Shown: positions 14,725 through 22,462 of the stretch, piece after piece
Layout of the letters: every line of letters starts with the position of its first letter
How positions within the stretch are numbered: position 1 is the first letter of the stretch
From: Streptomyces albireticuli
GTDB taxonomy: Bacteria; Actinomycetota; Actinomycetes; Streptomycetales; Streptomycetaceae
Reading direction: 5' to 3'
DNA: 64,000 bases
NCBI RefSeq assembly: GCF_002192455.1
Contig: NZ_CP021744.1
Location: forward strand, 6,357,501 to 6,421,500
The notes under the pieces: generated by a model
Told to the model about the DNA's origin: nothing
Database searches by the model: none
Seen by the model: the letters and a program-made list of their open reading frames with translations, nothing else
Translations under genes and position numbers: made by a program

Positions 14725-16763
14725 GCACGGAGCACGACCACAGCACCGACACCTCCGACCTCGCCCGCCGCCTGCTCCAGGGCCAGGGCGTCGACCCCGA
14801 CAAGAAGGGACCTTCCCAGGCCTCACTCCTGGCCGCCCTGGCCCGGGACCGCTACGAGCTGTTCATGTCCGACGACGGCCGCCCCTACGGCATCCCCGTC
14901 ACCGGCCCGAACATCGCCCTGCCTCTGCGTGGCAAGGCCGGTTTGCGCTCGCAGCTCGCCCGCATCTTCGCCGACACCCACCACGGCACCGTCCCCTCGC
15001 AGTCAGCTCTCGCTGACGCCATGACCGTCCTCGAAGGAGTCGCCTCCATGGCCAACCCCCGCACACCCCAATTACGCGTCGCCCGCCACGACGACCGCAT
15101 CATCGTCGACCTCGGCACCACCGATGGCCGCTGCGTCGCCATCGGCCCCGACGGCTGGCAGCGCCTGGGCGCGTCCCCAGTCGTCTTCCGCCGCTCCGGC
15201 GCCATGAAGCCCCTGCCCGAACCCGTCCGCGACGGCGACGGCCTCGCCCGGCTCCGCTCCCTGCTCAACACCAACGACGAAGGCTTTCAACTCCTGGCCG
15301 CCTGGCTCGTCGCCGCGTTCATCCCCGACCTGCCCCACCCGATCCTCGCCTTCCGCGGCGAACAGGGCACCGGCAAGTCCAAGGGCGCCGCCATGGTCAT
15401 CGGCATCGTCGACCCCTCCGGCGCCCCCAAGCGCACCGCACCCCGCGACCTGAAGTCCTGGGCGGTGCAGGCGTTCAACTCCTGGGCCATCTGCCTCGAC
15501 AACGTCTCGATCGTCCCGGACTGGCTCTCCGACGCCCTGTGCCGGGCCGTCACCGGCGACGGCATCGTCGACCGCGCCCTGTACACCGACGACGACGTGG
15601 TCGTCCTCGAATTCCGCCGCGTCCTGGCCATGACCACCATCGACGCTGGCGCGCTCGCCGGCGACCTCGCCGAGCGCCTGCTGACCATCGAGCTGCAGCT
15701 CATCCCCGACCACAAGCGCCGCGAGGAAGCTGAACTCGACCGCGCCTATACCGACGCCCACCCCGCCATCCTGGCCAGCCTGTTCGACCTCCTCGCCCGG
15801 GTTTTGAAAGCCCTGCCGGACGTCACGCTCACCGAGCGGCCCCGGATGGCCGACTTCGCCCGCGTCTTGGCGGCCGTCGACCGCGTCACCGGCTGGCACA
15901 CCCTCGACTCCTACCGCGCCACCGCAGCCGATGCCGTTGCCGACGTCCTCGATGGCGAACCCTTCGCCCAGGCCGTCGTCGAGCTTGTCGATAAAGCCGG
16001 CCCCGACGGCCTGACCCTCACGGCCAGCCAACTCCTCGCAGCGGTCGAGATCCCCGACAAGCTCCCCAAGAAGTGGCCCAAGGACTCCACCCGCGCCGGC
16101 GGCCAGCTCAAACGCCTCGCCCCCGCACTGCGGACGATCGGCATCGAGGTTGACGACTCCCAGCGCGGACCCAAGCCGAAGAAGCAGCGCCTCTACTCCC
16201 TCACCGCATCAGCAGAGAGAAGGTGCGAAACAGCGTCCCCAGCGTCCCCCCAAGCCCCCAAACCATCCGTGACCTGCGGAAACAGGGGGGACGCTAGCGA
16301 TGGGCCCTCAGCGTCCCCCCACCCCGCCGAGGGGACGCTGACCCCCGCACAGCGTCCCCCCACGCCACCACCTCTGACCTGCACAAACGCGAGAGGGGGG
16401 ACGCTGGGAACGCTGGGAACGCTATTTCGCACCTTCTCTCTGGTGACCCCACCTCAACCCCGCGGTGCACCGAGTGCGGCACCCCACTCGCCGACTTCCT
16501 CATCGCCATCGGCGAGACCACCCACCCCGGCTGCGACCCCACCCTCACGCCCAGGAGCTGACCCATGCGCATCCGCCTCCACGGCAGCGAAGACGAGTGC
16601 ACTCGCACCGCTGAATTCCTCGCCCAGGTGCTCGACGTCCTCGACATCAGCCGGCCTTACCGCGACCGGCCCCCGAGCCGCCTCGCCCGCATGTACCTCA
16701 CCACCGCGCTGCCCACCGCCGACTCGACGAAGGAGAAGTGATCACCCTGGGACGCGTCATTGA
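14721..16763 (+). CDS. Replication ATPase/helicase of the element
   Basis: Residues 1-500 are a conserved element replication ATPase: Walker A GEQGTGKS (213-220), then FNSWAICLDNVS as Walker B region and VLAMTTIDAGALAGDLAERLLTIEL as sensor/arginine-finger region. It is most like phage/plasmid primase-helicases paired with Prim-Pol. After LYSLTASAERRCE the frame enters a low-complexity stretch over the iteron array (16213-16442). Beyond ~16,440 this frame only shadows the next small gene; the -1 frame reads RCTECGTPLADFLIAIGETTHPGC and stops at 16561, 3 bp before the next ATG, which is what I would expect as the true C-terminus. So one base may be missing in a G/C run, or translation shifts. 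End coordinate given is the uninterrupted frame. Confidence 0.8.
   Translation: MSTEHDHSTDTSDLARRLLQGQGVDPDKKGPSQASLLAALARDRYELFMSDDGRPYGIPVTGPNIALPLRGKAGLRSQLARIFADTHHGTVPSQSALADAMTVLEGVASMANPRTPQLRVARHDDRIIVDLGTTDGRCVAIGPDGWQRLGASPVVFRRSGAMKPLPEPVRDGDGLARLRSLLNTNDEGFQLLAAWLVAAFIPDLPHPILAFRGEQGTGKSKGAAMVIGIVDPSGAPKRTAPRDLKSWAVQAFNSWAICLDNVSIVPDWLSDALCRAVTGDGIVDRALYTDDDVVVLEFRRVLAMTTIDAGALAGDLAERLLTIELQLIPDHKRREEAELDRAYTDAHPAILASLFDLLARVLKALPDVTLTERPRMADFARVLAAVDRVTGWHTLDSYRATAADAVADVLDGEPFAQAVVELVDKAGPDGLTLTASQLLAAVEIPDKLPKKWPKDSTRAGGQLKRLAPALRTIGIEVDDSQRGPKPKKQRLYSLTASAERRCETASPASPQAPKPSVTCGNRGDASDGPSASPHPAEGTLTPAQRPPTPPPLTCTNARGGTLGTLGTLFRTFSLVTPPQPRGAPSAAPHSPTSSSPSARPPTPAATPPSRPGADPCASASTAAKTSALAPLNSSPRCSTSSTSAGLTATGPRAASPACTSPPRCPPPTRRRRSDHPGTRH
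16213..16442. repeat. Iteron-like array inside a 23-bp inverted repeat; candidate replication origin
   Basis: Arms at 16213-16235 and 16420-16442 are inverted copies (22 of 23 bases; begins CAGAGAGAAGGTGCGAAA). Between them the 11-mer AGCGTCCCCCC occurs forward at 16241, 16310 and 16351 (a shorter copy at 16232) and reversed at 16285, 16331 (short) and 16395; GGGAACGCT is tandem at 16406 and 16415; TGACCTGC-x-x-AAAC is repeated at 16270 and 16375. Several Streptomyces plasmids have their origin iterons inside the rep gene. The array lies at the 3' end of the replication ATPase gene. Function inferred. Confidence 0.6.
16565..16741 (+). CDS. Small conserved element protein (58 aa)
   Basis: ATG 16565 has AGGAG 7 bases upstream. 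The product MRIRLHGSEDECTRTAEFLAQVLDVLDISRPYRDRPPSRLARMYLTTALPTADSTKEK forms a beta-alpha-beta pattern. Similar small proteins of the form MRIRLHGxxxE...SRPYxxRGxSxxxRVYL are common between replication and xis genes of Streptomyces elements. Function unknown. Its stop overlaps the GTG of xis. The longer frame through this region on the same strand (end of the ATPase frame) is out of phase with it and is probably not translated here. Confidence 0.7.
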   Translation: MRIRLHGSEDECTRTAEFLAQVLDVLDISRPYRDRPPSRLARMYLTTALPTADSTKEK

Positions 16764-16953
16764 CCCCCGCCTCAAACTTGCCGATGTCCTCGACGAACTC
16801 GGCATGTCCCGCTCGGCCTTCTACCGCATGCGCGCCCGCGGCAAGGGCCCCAAGTGCAGCAAGCTCCCCAACGGACAGCTCCGCTTCCTCCGCTCCGACC
16901 TCGACGCCTGGTGGGCCGACTGCGCGGAGGACGGGAGCGGCGCGTGGGACTGA
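16738..16953 (+). CDS. xis: Excisionase (AlpA/MerR-type winged helix)
   Basis: The 71-residue protein is a typical helix-turn-helix_17 excisionase: KLADVLDELGMSRSAFYRMRARGKGPKCSKLPNGQLRFLRSDLDAWW. It should bind attachment-site arms and steer the integrase toward excision. GTG 16738 overlaps the previous stop, and the integrase start (16944) overlaps its 3' end, the usual xis-int coupling in AICEs of the pSAM2/SLP1 kind. Confidence 0.88.
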   Translation: MITLGRVIDPRLKLADVLDELGMSRSAFYRMRARGKGPKCSKLPNGQLRFLRSDLDAWWADCAEDGSGAWD

Positions 16954-18308
16954 GCTACCGCGTCCGCTTCTGGGACATACGTGAGCGGCCCGGCCGCCGG
17001 AGCCCCTTCGAGGTGCGCTGGACGGTCAACGGCCGTGAGAAGTCCGAGTCCTACAGCACCATTGGCCTCGCCGAGAGCCGGTGGTCGAAGCTCATGACCC
17101 TCGCGCGGGAGGGCGAAGCATTCGACGTGCAGTCGGGCCTGCCTATCTCTGAACTGCGCGCCATCAAACAGAAAGTCACCTGGTACCAGCACGCACACGA
17201 CTACATCGAGCAAAAATGGGATCACACCCCCGGCAACACCCGCCGCACGCTGGCGGACGCCATGGCGACCATCACGCCCGCGCTGGTGAAACCCGGATCC
17301 AGATACCCCGATCACCGGGTCTTGCGGCGCGCCCTGTACAGCTGGGCGTTCAACAAGAAAGCTTGGGAGAATGAGCCGCCGGAAGAATGGCGTCCGGCCA
17401 TCGGGTGGATCGAGCAGCGATCCCTGCCAATCGGCGCGCTGGAGGATGCTGCGGTTGTGCGGCAGGCCCTGGATGCGCTGAAGCTCAAGCTCGACGGCAC
17501 GCCGGCTGCCGCGAAGACCGCCTTGCGGAAGAAGGGAGCCTTCAGCGACAGCCTCGGCCTCGCCGTCGAGAAGGGGTACTTCACCGCCAATCCGCTCGCG
17601 GGCGTGAAGTGGCGGGCTCCGCAGCCGCCGGAGGAAGTCGATCCGGAGTGCGTGCCAAACCCGGCTCAGGTTAAGCGGCTGCTCGGAGCAGTGCGGGGCT
17701 TGGGCGGCCGAGGACCGCATCTCGAAGCGTTCTTCGGCTGCATGTACTTCGCCGCGATGAGGCCGGCTGAGGTGATCCGGCTGGAGCGTTCGCAGTGTCG
17801 TCTTCCTGAGGAGGGATGGGGCCTGCTCACCCTGCGGGGCGGTGTCGTCCTCTCGGGCAAGGAATGGACGGATGACGGCGAGGCGCACGAGGTCCACGCC
17901 CTGAAGAAGCGAGCGCTGAGGGAAACGAGACCAGTCCCCATCCCGCCGGAGCTCGTCGCGATGCTGCGGGAACACGTCGATCGCTTCGGGACCGCCTCTG
18001 ACGGACGTCTCTTTCGCAGTGGCCGCGATCTCTACGTTCAGAGCGCTGCCTATAACAAGACCTGGAAGAAGGCCCGGGTGACCGCTCTTTCGAAGGAGGA
18101 ACAAGCCTCCCTCGTTGCCAAGCGCCCGTACGACCTACGGCACGCGGGCATTTCCTTCTGGCTCCACTCCGGCGTCGACCCGGCCGAGTGCGCCCGTCGG
18201 GCTGGCCAGAGCATCGAGGTGATGTTCCGCGTCTACGCCAAGGTTCTCGCGGCAGGCCAGGAGCGCGCGAACCGCCGGATCGCGGCGGCTATGCGGGAGT
18301 GGCGGTGA
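16944..18308 (+). CDS. int: Tyrosine site-specific integrase
   Basis: The 454-residue protein has an N-terminal arm-binding region, a core-binding SAM-like domain (~residues 75-200) and a C-terminal catalytic domain: first Arg in FAAMRPAEVIRL, the box YDLRHAGISFWL (the first His replaced by Tyr, common in actinobacterial members), RRAGQS as the second box, and the nucleophile Tyr in MFRVYAKVL. It belongs to the phage/AICE integrases that recombine a short identical att core. GTG 16944 overlaps xis. The gene lies 0.7 kb from attR. The likely target is the aldehyde dehydrogenase 3' end, unusual because relatives mostly use tRNA genes. Confidence 0.93.
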   Translation: MGLSYRVRFWDIRERPGRRSPFEVRWTVNGREKSESYSTIGLAESRWSKLMTLAREGEAFDVQSGLPISELRAIKQKVTWYQHAHDYIEQKWDHTPGNTRRTLADAMATITPALVKPGSRYPDHRVLRRALYSWAFNKKAWENEPPEEWRPAIGWIEQRSLPIGALEDAAVVRQALDALKLKLDGTPAAAKTALRKKGAFSDSLGLAVEKGYFTANPLAGVKWRAPQPPEEVDPECVPNPAQVKRLLGAVRGLGGRGPHLEAFFGCMYFAAMRPAEVIRLERSQCRLPEEGWGLLTLRGGVVLSGKEWTDDGEAHEVHALKKRALRETRPVPIPPELVAMLREHVDRFGTASDGRLFRSGRDLYVQSAAYNKTWKKARVTALSKEEQASLVAKRPYDLRHAGISFWLHSGVDPAECARRAGQSIEVMFRVYAKVLAAGQERANRRIAAAMREWR

Positions 18309-18339
18309 TCGACGTCACACCGCCACTACCCTACGTCCA

Positions 18340-18756
18340 TCATTCAGGCGGGAATGCAGGCAGAAGCCCTCGGCGGGTCAGCTCTTCCTTGATCCACAGC
18401 TCGCGCTGCTGATGAGCCCAGAGGAATGCCTGCATACGGCTGTCGGACTTAGCCCTAGCCGTCCTGGCGAATTGGCTGCCCAGGGTCTCCTGCACCATGT
18501 CTCGGAGCTCCTTGAGCTTTTCGCGCGCTTCCGTGTCTCCCTCTGTGACGCGTGCGTCCCAGAGGGCGAGTGCCTCACCCCACAGCTTCGCGGAGTAGGT
18601 GTCGGCCTCCTCCGACTCCTCGTTCATCTCGTCCTCGTGCTTCAACCACGCAAATGCCTTATTCATGCCTTCACGGAGGACCGGCAGTAGGGCAAGCAGT
18701 GTCGAAGTGTCCAGCGCCGAGTAAGTGGCGCGCCAACTCTCGTCCGTTGATGACAT
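18340..18756 (-). CDS. Hypothetical protein (138 aa), right end of the element
   Basis: The product (MSSTDESWRATYSALDTSTLLALLPVLREGMNKAFAWLKHEDEMNEESEEADTYSAKLWGEALALWDARVTEGDTEAREKLKELRDMV...LTRRGLLPAFPPE) is soluble, acidic in the middle and almost entirely helical. It is convergent with the integrase (31-bp gap) and is the last gene before attR. Codon use is GC-rich at third positions but slightly below its neighbours. No recognised family; likely element cargo. Confidence 0.6.
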   Translation of the reverse strand: MSSTDESWRATYSALDTSTLLALLPVLREGMNKAFAWLKHEDEMNEESEEADTYSAKLWGEALALWDARVTEGDTEAREKLKELRDMVQETLGSQFARTARAKSDSRMQAFLWAHQQRELWIKEELTRRGLLPAFPPE

Positions 18757-19008
18757 GGCCTCACGCTAGCCACTGTCTGCCCATCGGGAGGTGGAACATC
18801 TCAAAAAGCTAGGGGTGAATCGCTTCTCCTCACGGGTCGGCTGGCGCTGGCCCGTGACTGGCCCGGAATGCCTGGTCAACCCTGGGGCTGAGGTGAGACA
18901 AGGTGGTGCATAGGCCGCAAGCTTGGCGCCGCTCTCCCGTCCCTTCTGCGCACACTGCCAGGGGCCTCCGACTAGGTTCGCTGCAGGTCGGAGGCCCCTT
19001 CTGCACGC
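18757..19008. other. Right arm of the attachment site; no gene seen
   Basis: The stretch between the last element gene and attR has no convincing open frame. It should contain the promoter of the 18340-18756 gene and integrase arm sites. A terminator lies at 18961-18998. Confidence 0.45.
18961..18998. terminator. Hairpin terminator at the right element boundary
   Basis: A perfect 12-bp stem GGGGCCTCCGAC / GTCGGAGGCCCC with a 14-base loop, followed by TT. It stands just outside the stop codon of the aldehyde dehydrogenase (read leftward) and would end that transcript before it enters the element, or insulate it from element transcription. Confidence 0.75.
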
Positions 19009-19067
19009 TCTAGAAGAAGCCCAGCTTCTTCGGGGAGTAGCTCACCAGCAGATTCTTCGTCTGCTGG
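19009..19067. repeat. attR: right copy of the 59-bp repeat, 3' end of the aldehyde dehydrogenase gene
   Basis: This copy matches 62-120, the first 31 bp (19009-19039) identically. It includes the stop codon and last 18 codons of the dehydrogenase, so integration leaves that gene whole. The core inverted repeat is at 19013-19031. Confidence 0.85.
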
Positions 19068-20533
19068 TAGTGGTCCAGCATCATCCGGTGGTTCTCCCGC
19101 CCTATGCCCGACTGCTTATAGCCGCCGAATGCGGCATGGGCCGGGTAGGCGTGGTAGCAGTTCGTCCAGACGCGGCCGGCCTGGATGGTGCGGCCGGCTC
19201 GGTAGGCCGTGGTGCCGTTGCGGGTCCAGACGCCGGCGCCCAGGCCGTAGAGGGTGTCGTTGGCCAGGGTCATCGCGTCGTCGAAGTCCTTGAAGGAGGT
19301 GACGGCGACGACGGGGCCGAAGATCTCTTCCTGGAAGACGCGCATGCGGTTGTCGCCCTCGAAGATCGTGGGCTGGACGTAGTAGCCGCCCTTGAGGTCG
19401 CCGCCGAGGTCGGCCCGGGCGCCGCCGGTGAGGATGCGGGCGCCCTCCTGCCTGCCCAGGTCGAGGTAGGAGAGGATCTTCTCCAGCTGGTCGTTGGAGG
19501 CCTGGGCGCCGATCATCGTGGTGGTGTCCAGGGGGTGCCCCGGGACGATCGCCTCCGTGCGGGCCTTGGCCGCCTCCAGGAACGGGGTGTAGTGGCCCCG
19601 CTGGATCAGGGCGCGGGACGGGCAGGTGCAGACCTCGCCCTGGTTGAGGGCGAACATCGTGAAGCCTTCGAGCGCCTTGTCCAGGAAGTCGTCGTCGGCC
19701 GCCGAGACGTCGTCGAAGAAGATGTTCGGGCTCTTGCCGCCCAGTTCCAGGGTGACCGGCTTCAGGTTCTCGGACGCGTACTGCATGATCAGGCGGCCCG
19801 TCGTGGTCTCGCCCGTGAAGGCGATCTTGGCCACGCGCGGGCTGGAGGCCAGCGGCTTGCCGGCCTCCACGCCGAAGCCGTTGACGATGTTCACCACGCC
19901 GGGCGGCAGCAGGTCCGCCACCATCTCCATCCACACGTGGATGGACGCCGGGGTCTGCTCGGCGGGCTTGAGGACCACCGCGTTCCCCGCCGCGAGGGCC
20001 GGGGCCAGCTTCCACGCGGCCATCAGGAGGGGGAAGTTCCAGGGGATGATCTGGGCGACCACGCCCAGCGGCTCGTGGAAGTGGTACGCCACCGTGTCCT
20101 CGTCCAGCTCGGACAGGCTGCCCTCCTGGGCCCGGAGCGCCCCCGCGAAGTAGCGGAAGTGGTCGATGGCCAGCGGGATGTCGGCGGCCAGCGTCTCGCG
20201 GACCGGTTTGCCGTTCTCCCAGGACTCCGCCACGGCCAGCGCCGTCAGGTTCTCCTCCATCCGGTCGGCGACGCGGTTCAGGACCGCCGCCCGGTCCGCC
20301 GGCGACGTGCGGCCCCACGCCGGCGCCGCCGCGTGCGCCGCGTCCAGCGCGCGCTCGACGTCCTCCGCCGTGCCCCGCGCGACCTCCGTGAACGGCTGCC
20401 CGTTCACCGGCGTCGGATTCTCGAAGTACCGGCCCTTGGCCGGCGGCACGTACGCGCCGCCGATCCAGTGGTCGTACCGCGGCCGGTACGAGACGACCGC
20501 GTCGGAGGAGCCGGGGTCGGCATAGCGGGTCAT
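19010..20533 (-). CDS. Aldehyde dehydrogenase (ExaC/AldB-type)
   Basis: The 507-residue enzyme is of the NAD-dependent acetaldehyde/aldehyde dehydrogenase class: PWNFPLLMAAWKLAPALAAGNAVVLKPAEQTP (cofactor binding), TLELGGKSPN with the general-base Glu, and the nucleophile C302 in NQGEVCTCPSRAL (a second Cys at 304 is typical of this subgroup). Length and the C-terminal QQTKNLLVSYSPKKLGFF also fit AldB/ExaC proteins, which oxidise acetaldehyde and other short aldehydes to acids. A GAF-type regulator gene lies 64 bp upstream in the same direction. Its last codons are the attachment site of the neighbouring AICE and are preserved by the insertion. Confidence 0.95.
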   Translation of the reverse strand: MTRYADPGSSDAVVSYRPRYDHWIGGAYVPPAKGRYFENPTPVNGQPFTEVARGTAEDVERALDAAHAAAPAWGRTSPADRAAVLNRVADRMEENLTALAVAESWENGKPVRETLAADIPLAIDHFRYFAGALRAQEGSLSELDEDTVAYHFHEPLGVVAQIIPWNFPLLMAAWKLAPALAAGNAVVLKPAEQTPASIHVWMEMVADLLPPGVVNIVNGFGVEAGKPLASSPRVAKIAFTGETTTGRLIMQYASENLKPVTLELGGKSPNIFFDDVSAADDDFLDKALEGFTMFALNQGEVCTCPSRALIQRGHYTPFLEAAKARTEAIVPGHPLDTTTMIGAQASNDQLEKILSYLDLGRQEGARILTGGARADLGGDLKGGYYVQPTIFEGDNRMRVFQEEIFGPVVAVTSFKDFDDAMTLANDTLYGLGAGVWTRNGTTAYRAGRTIQAGRVWTNCYHAYPAHAAFGGYKQSGIGRENHRMMLDHYQQTKNLLVSYSPKKLGFF

Positions 20534-20597
20534 GGGGGACCGCCCTTCTTCCCGTTCACTGCCGCCCGCCTCGGCGCGGGCGGCGACCGGGAGGAAG

Positions 20598-21902
20598 CTA
20601 GCCCCCGCGAGGTTGCGCGGACGTTGCCCGCGCGCCCGGCCCGTACGCCCGGCGCAGCCGTGCCGCCTCCGCCGCCACCGCGCCCCGCTGCGGCGCGCTC
20701 ATCGGCAGCGCCGCCAGCAGCCGCTCCCACACCTCCAGGTCCTCCCCGCCCCACGGGGTGTCCGCCCACAGCTGGAGCGCCCCCGCGTCGCCGGAGCCCA
20801 GGACCGCCCGCCGCAGCAGACCCTCCAGCCTCCGCCGCATCCGGCACACCCCCGGCGCCTCCGACGACGGCAGCAGCGGGCCCCCGTACGCCCGTACCGC
20901 CCCACGCGGGCCGTCCTCCGCCAGCCCGCGCCCCACCGCGGCGAAGTCCGTCTCCACCGGCGCGCACAGCCGGTACGGGCGCGAGCCCAGCAGCGGGCCC
21001 ACCAGCCGTCTCAGCCGTGACAGCTCCGCCCGCAGCGTCACCGGCGGCACCGGCCGGTCCCCGTACAGGCCCGCCGTCAGCTGGTCGCCCGTCAGGCCCG
21101 CCGGGTGGTCCGCCAGCAGGACCAGGATCTCGCTGTGGCGGCGCCCCAGCCGCAGGCGCCGGCCGCCCAGGGTCAGCAGCGCCTCGTCGCGCCCCAGCGC
21201 CGACAGCCCGTCGCGCACCGGCTCCCCGGCGGCCGCCAGCTCCGCCTCCGCCGCCCGCGCCGTCGCCCTGACCAGCGCCAGGCTGTGCGGCCCCGCCAGG
21301 TGGTCGCCGCCGGTGATGTCCACCGCGCCCAGCAGCCGCCCGGTCCGCGGATCGCGCACCGGGGCGGCCGCGCACGTCCATGACTGCACCAGGCGGTTGT
21401 AGTGCTCCGTGGCGAAGATCTGCACGGGGTGGCCCAGCGCCAGTGCCGTGCCCGGCGCGTTCGTCCCCGCGTGCCGCTCGTCCCAGCGCGCCCCCGCGAC
21501 GAAGTTCATCCGCTCCGCGCCCCTGCGCATCCCCGCGGGCCCCTCCACCCACAGCATCCTCCCCGCCGCGTCGCAGACCGCCAGCAGGTGCGCCCCGTCC
21601 TCGGCCACGGAACCGAGCAGCTCGCGGAAGAGCGGCAGCACCGCCGCCAGCGGGTGGTCCCGGCGGTGGCTCTCCAGCTCCGCGTCCGCCAGCTCCACCG
21701 GCGCGACGAACTCCGGCCCCGGCAGCGCCGCCGCCGAACGCCGCCACGAGTCGGCCACGACCGCGCGCACCCGCGGGTCCACCACCCCGCCGGCCCCACC
21801 GCCCGTCCCTCCCGTCACGAACGCCGCGTGCGCGCCCCGGACCGTACGGCACCGCTCGGCGGGACCCTCCCCGCACGCCATCGCCAGCCACGGGTTGACC
21901 AC
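20598..21902 (-). CDS. GAF-domain transcriptional regulator (AcoR N-terminal-like)
   Basis: Residues ~35-215 resemble the sensor part of AcoR/acetoin-type regulators: VVADSWRRSAAALPG, then a GAF domain (ELLGSVAEDGAHLLAVCDAAGRMLWVEG...NFVAGARWDERHAGTNAPGTALALGHPVQIFATEHYNRLVQSWTCAAAPVRDPRTGRLLGAVDITGGDH). The sigma54 AAA+ domain is absent, as in actinobacteria; instead a winged helix follows (LTLGGRRLRLGRRHSEILVLLADHPAGLTGDQL...TLRAELSRLRRLVG). It lies directly upstream of the aldehyde dehydrogenase gene and probably controls it in response to an aldehyde or alcohol. Starts at GTG 21902; the first ~30 residues are low-complexity and the true start may be internal. Confidence 0.85.
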   Translation of the reverse strand: MVNPWLAMACGEGPAERCRTVRGAHAAFVTGGTGGGAGGVVDPRVRAVVADSWRRSAAALPGPEFVAPVELADAELESHRRDHPLAAVLPLFRELLGSVAEDGAHLLAVCDAAGRMLWVEGPAGMRRGAERMNFVAGARWDERHAGTNAPGTALALGHPVQIFATEHYNRLVQSWTCAAAPVRDPRTGRLLGAVDITGGDHLAGPHSLALVRATARAAEAELAAAGEPVRDGLSALGRDEALLTLGGRRLRLGRRHSEILVLLADHPAGLTGDQLTAGLYGDRPVPPVTLRAELSRLRRLVGPLLGSRPYRLCAPVETDFAAVGRGLAEDGPRGAVRAYGGPLLPSSEAPGVCRMRRRLEGLLRRAVLGSGDAGALQLWADTPWGGEDLEVWERLLAALPMSAPQRGAVAAEAARLRRAYGPGARATSAQPRGG

Positions 21903-22063
21903 CGCGCACCCCTCCCCACCCCTGGTCCGCCGCCGGTCGCCCGCCCAAGGGCGGTCCGCGCGGCCGTACTTGCGGTAAGGGCGCCAGGGCTTGCGGCCAC
22001 GCCCTCCCCGCCACGACTCTTCCTTTACCCATCGGACACGAACGGAAGACCGGAAGAAAAAAC

Positions 22064-22462
22064 ATGCCGAAAGTTCTCATCGACGTACTCGAACGCACCC
22101 TCGCCGCCTACCTCACCACCTTCCTCGGCCTCCTCCTCGCCGACGGCTTCGACCTGACCGACGTGTCCGCGCTCAAGGCCGCCGCCATCGCCGCCGTCCC
22201 CGCCGCGCTCTCCGTGATCAAGGGCGCGATAGGCACCCGCTTCGGCGACAGGACGAGCGCCGCCTGGCTGCCCGGGAAGAAGTCGTCCGGGAGGAAGGGG
22301 ACGGGGGCGAAGCGGACCGGGAAACGGGCCGGGGCGAACACGCCCGCGAAGAAGACGGCCGCCAAGAGGTCCCCCGCGAAGAAGGCCCCCGCCGCGAAGA
22401 CCGCCGCCAAGACCGCCGCCAAGAAGACCTCCTCCCCGGCTCCCACGAAGGAGACGCCCTGA
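22064..22462 (+). CDS. Holin-like membrane protein with a Lys/Ala-rich tail
   Basis: The first ~70 residues (ERTLAAYLTTFLGLLLADGFDLTDVSALKAAAIAAVPAALSVIKGAIGTRFGD) match the phage r1t-type holin layout: two membrane helices separated by a short loop. The last ~60 residues are lysine/alanine/proline repeats (PAKKTAAKRSPAKKAPAAKTAAKTAAKKT) like the tail of histone H1 or HupS. No endolysin or phage structural gene is adjacent, so it is a chromosomal holin-like protein and not part of a prophage. Ribosome-binding site GGAAG lies before ATG 22064. Function (membrane permeabilisation or DNA/wall binding) is open. Confidence 0.7.
   Translation: MPKVLIDVLERTLAAYLTTFLGLLLADGFDLTDVSALKAAAIAAVPAALSVIKGAIGTRFGDRTSAAWLPGKKSSGRKGTGAKRTGKRAGANTPAKKTAAKRSPAKKAPAAKTAAKTAAKKTSSPAPTKETP

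Larger units (their letters stand above)
62..19067. mobile_element. Integrated actinomycete integrative and conjugative element (AICE), ~19 kb
   Basis: The element lies between two direct repeats (62-120 and 19009-19067, offset 18,947 bp). It carries the three AICE modules: integration (Xis 16738-16953, integrase 16944-18308, next to the right repeat), replication (Prim-Pol and ATPase, 13807-16561) and double-stranded DNA transfer (TraB 11587-13650 with small membrane/spread genes before it), plus regulators (GntR-Nudix, XRE, WhiB). There is no relaxase or type IV secretion set, which is the hallmark of TraB-type Streptomyces transfer. Cargo at the left end (379-3061) has lower and variable GC and includes broken genes. 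All core transfer genes run rightward with 4-bp overlaps, implying one long operon. Int, Prim-Pol, TraB and Xis are intact, so the element is probably functional; the only doubt is a possible frameshift at the end of the replication ATPase. Confidence 0.93.

Noticed and set aside
15072..16031. Minus-strand open frame opposite the replication ATPase
   Set aside because: The plus strand encodes Walker A and helicase motifs; the opposite frame is a Gly/Val/Asp-rich shadow.
22064..22462. Prophage remnant at the holin-like gene
   Set aside because: No endolysin, tail, portal or integrase gene lies nearby and GC matches the chromosome.
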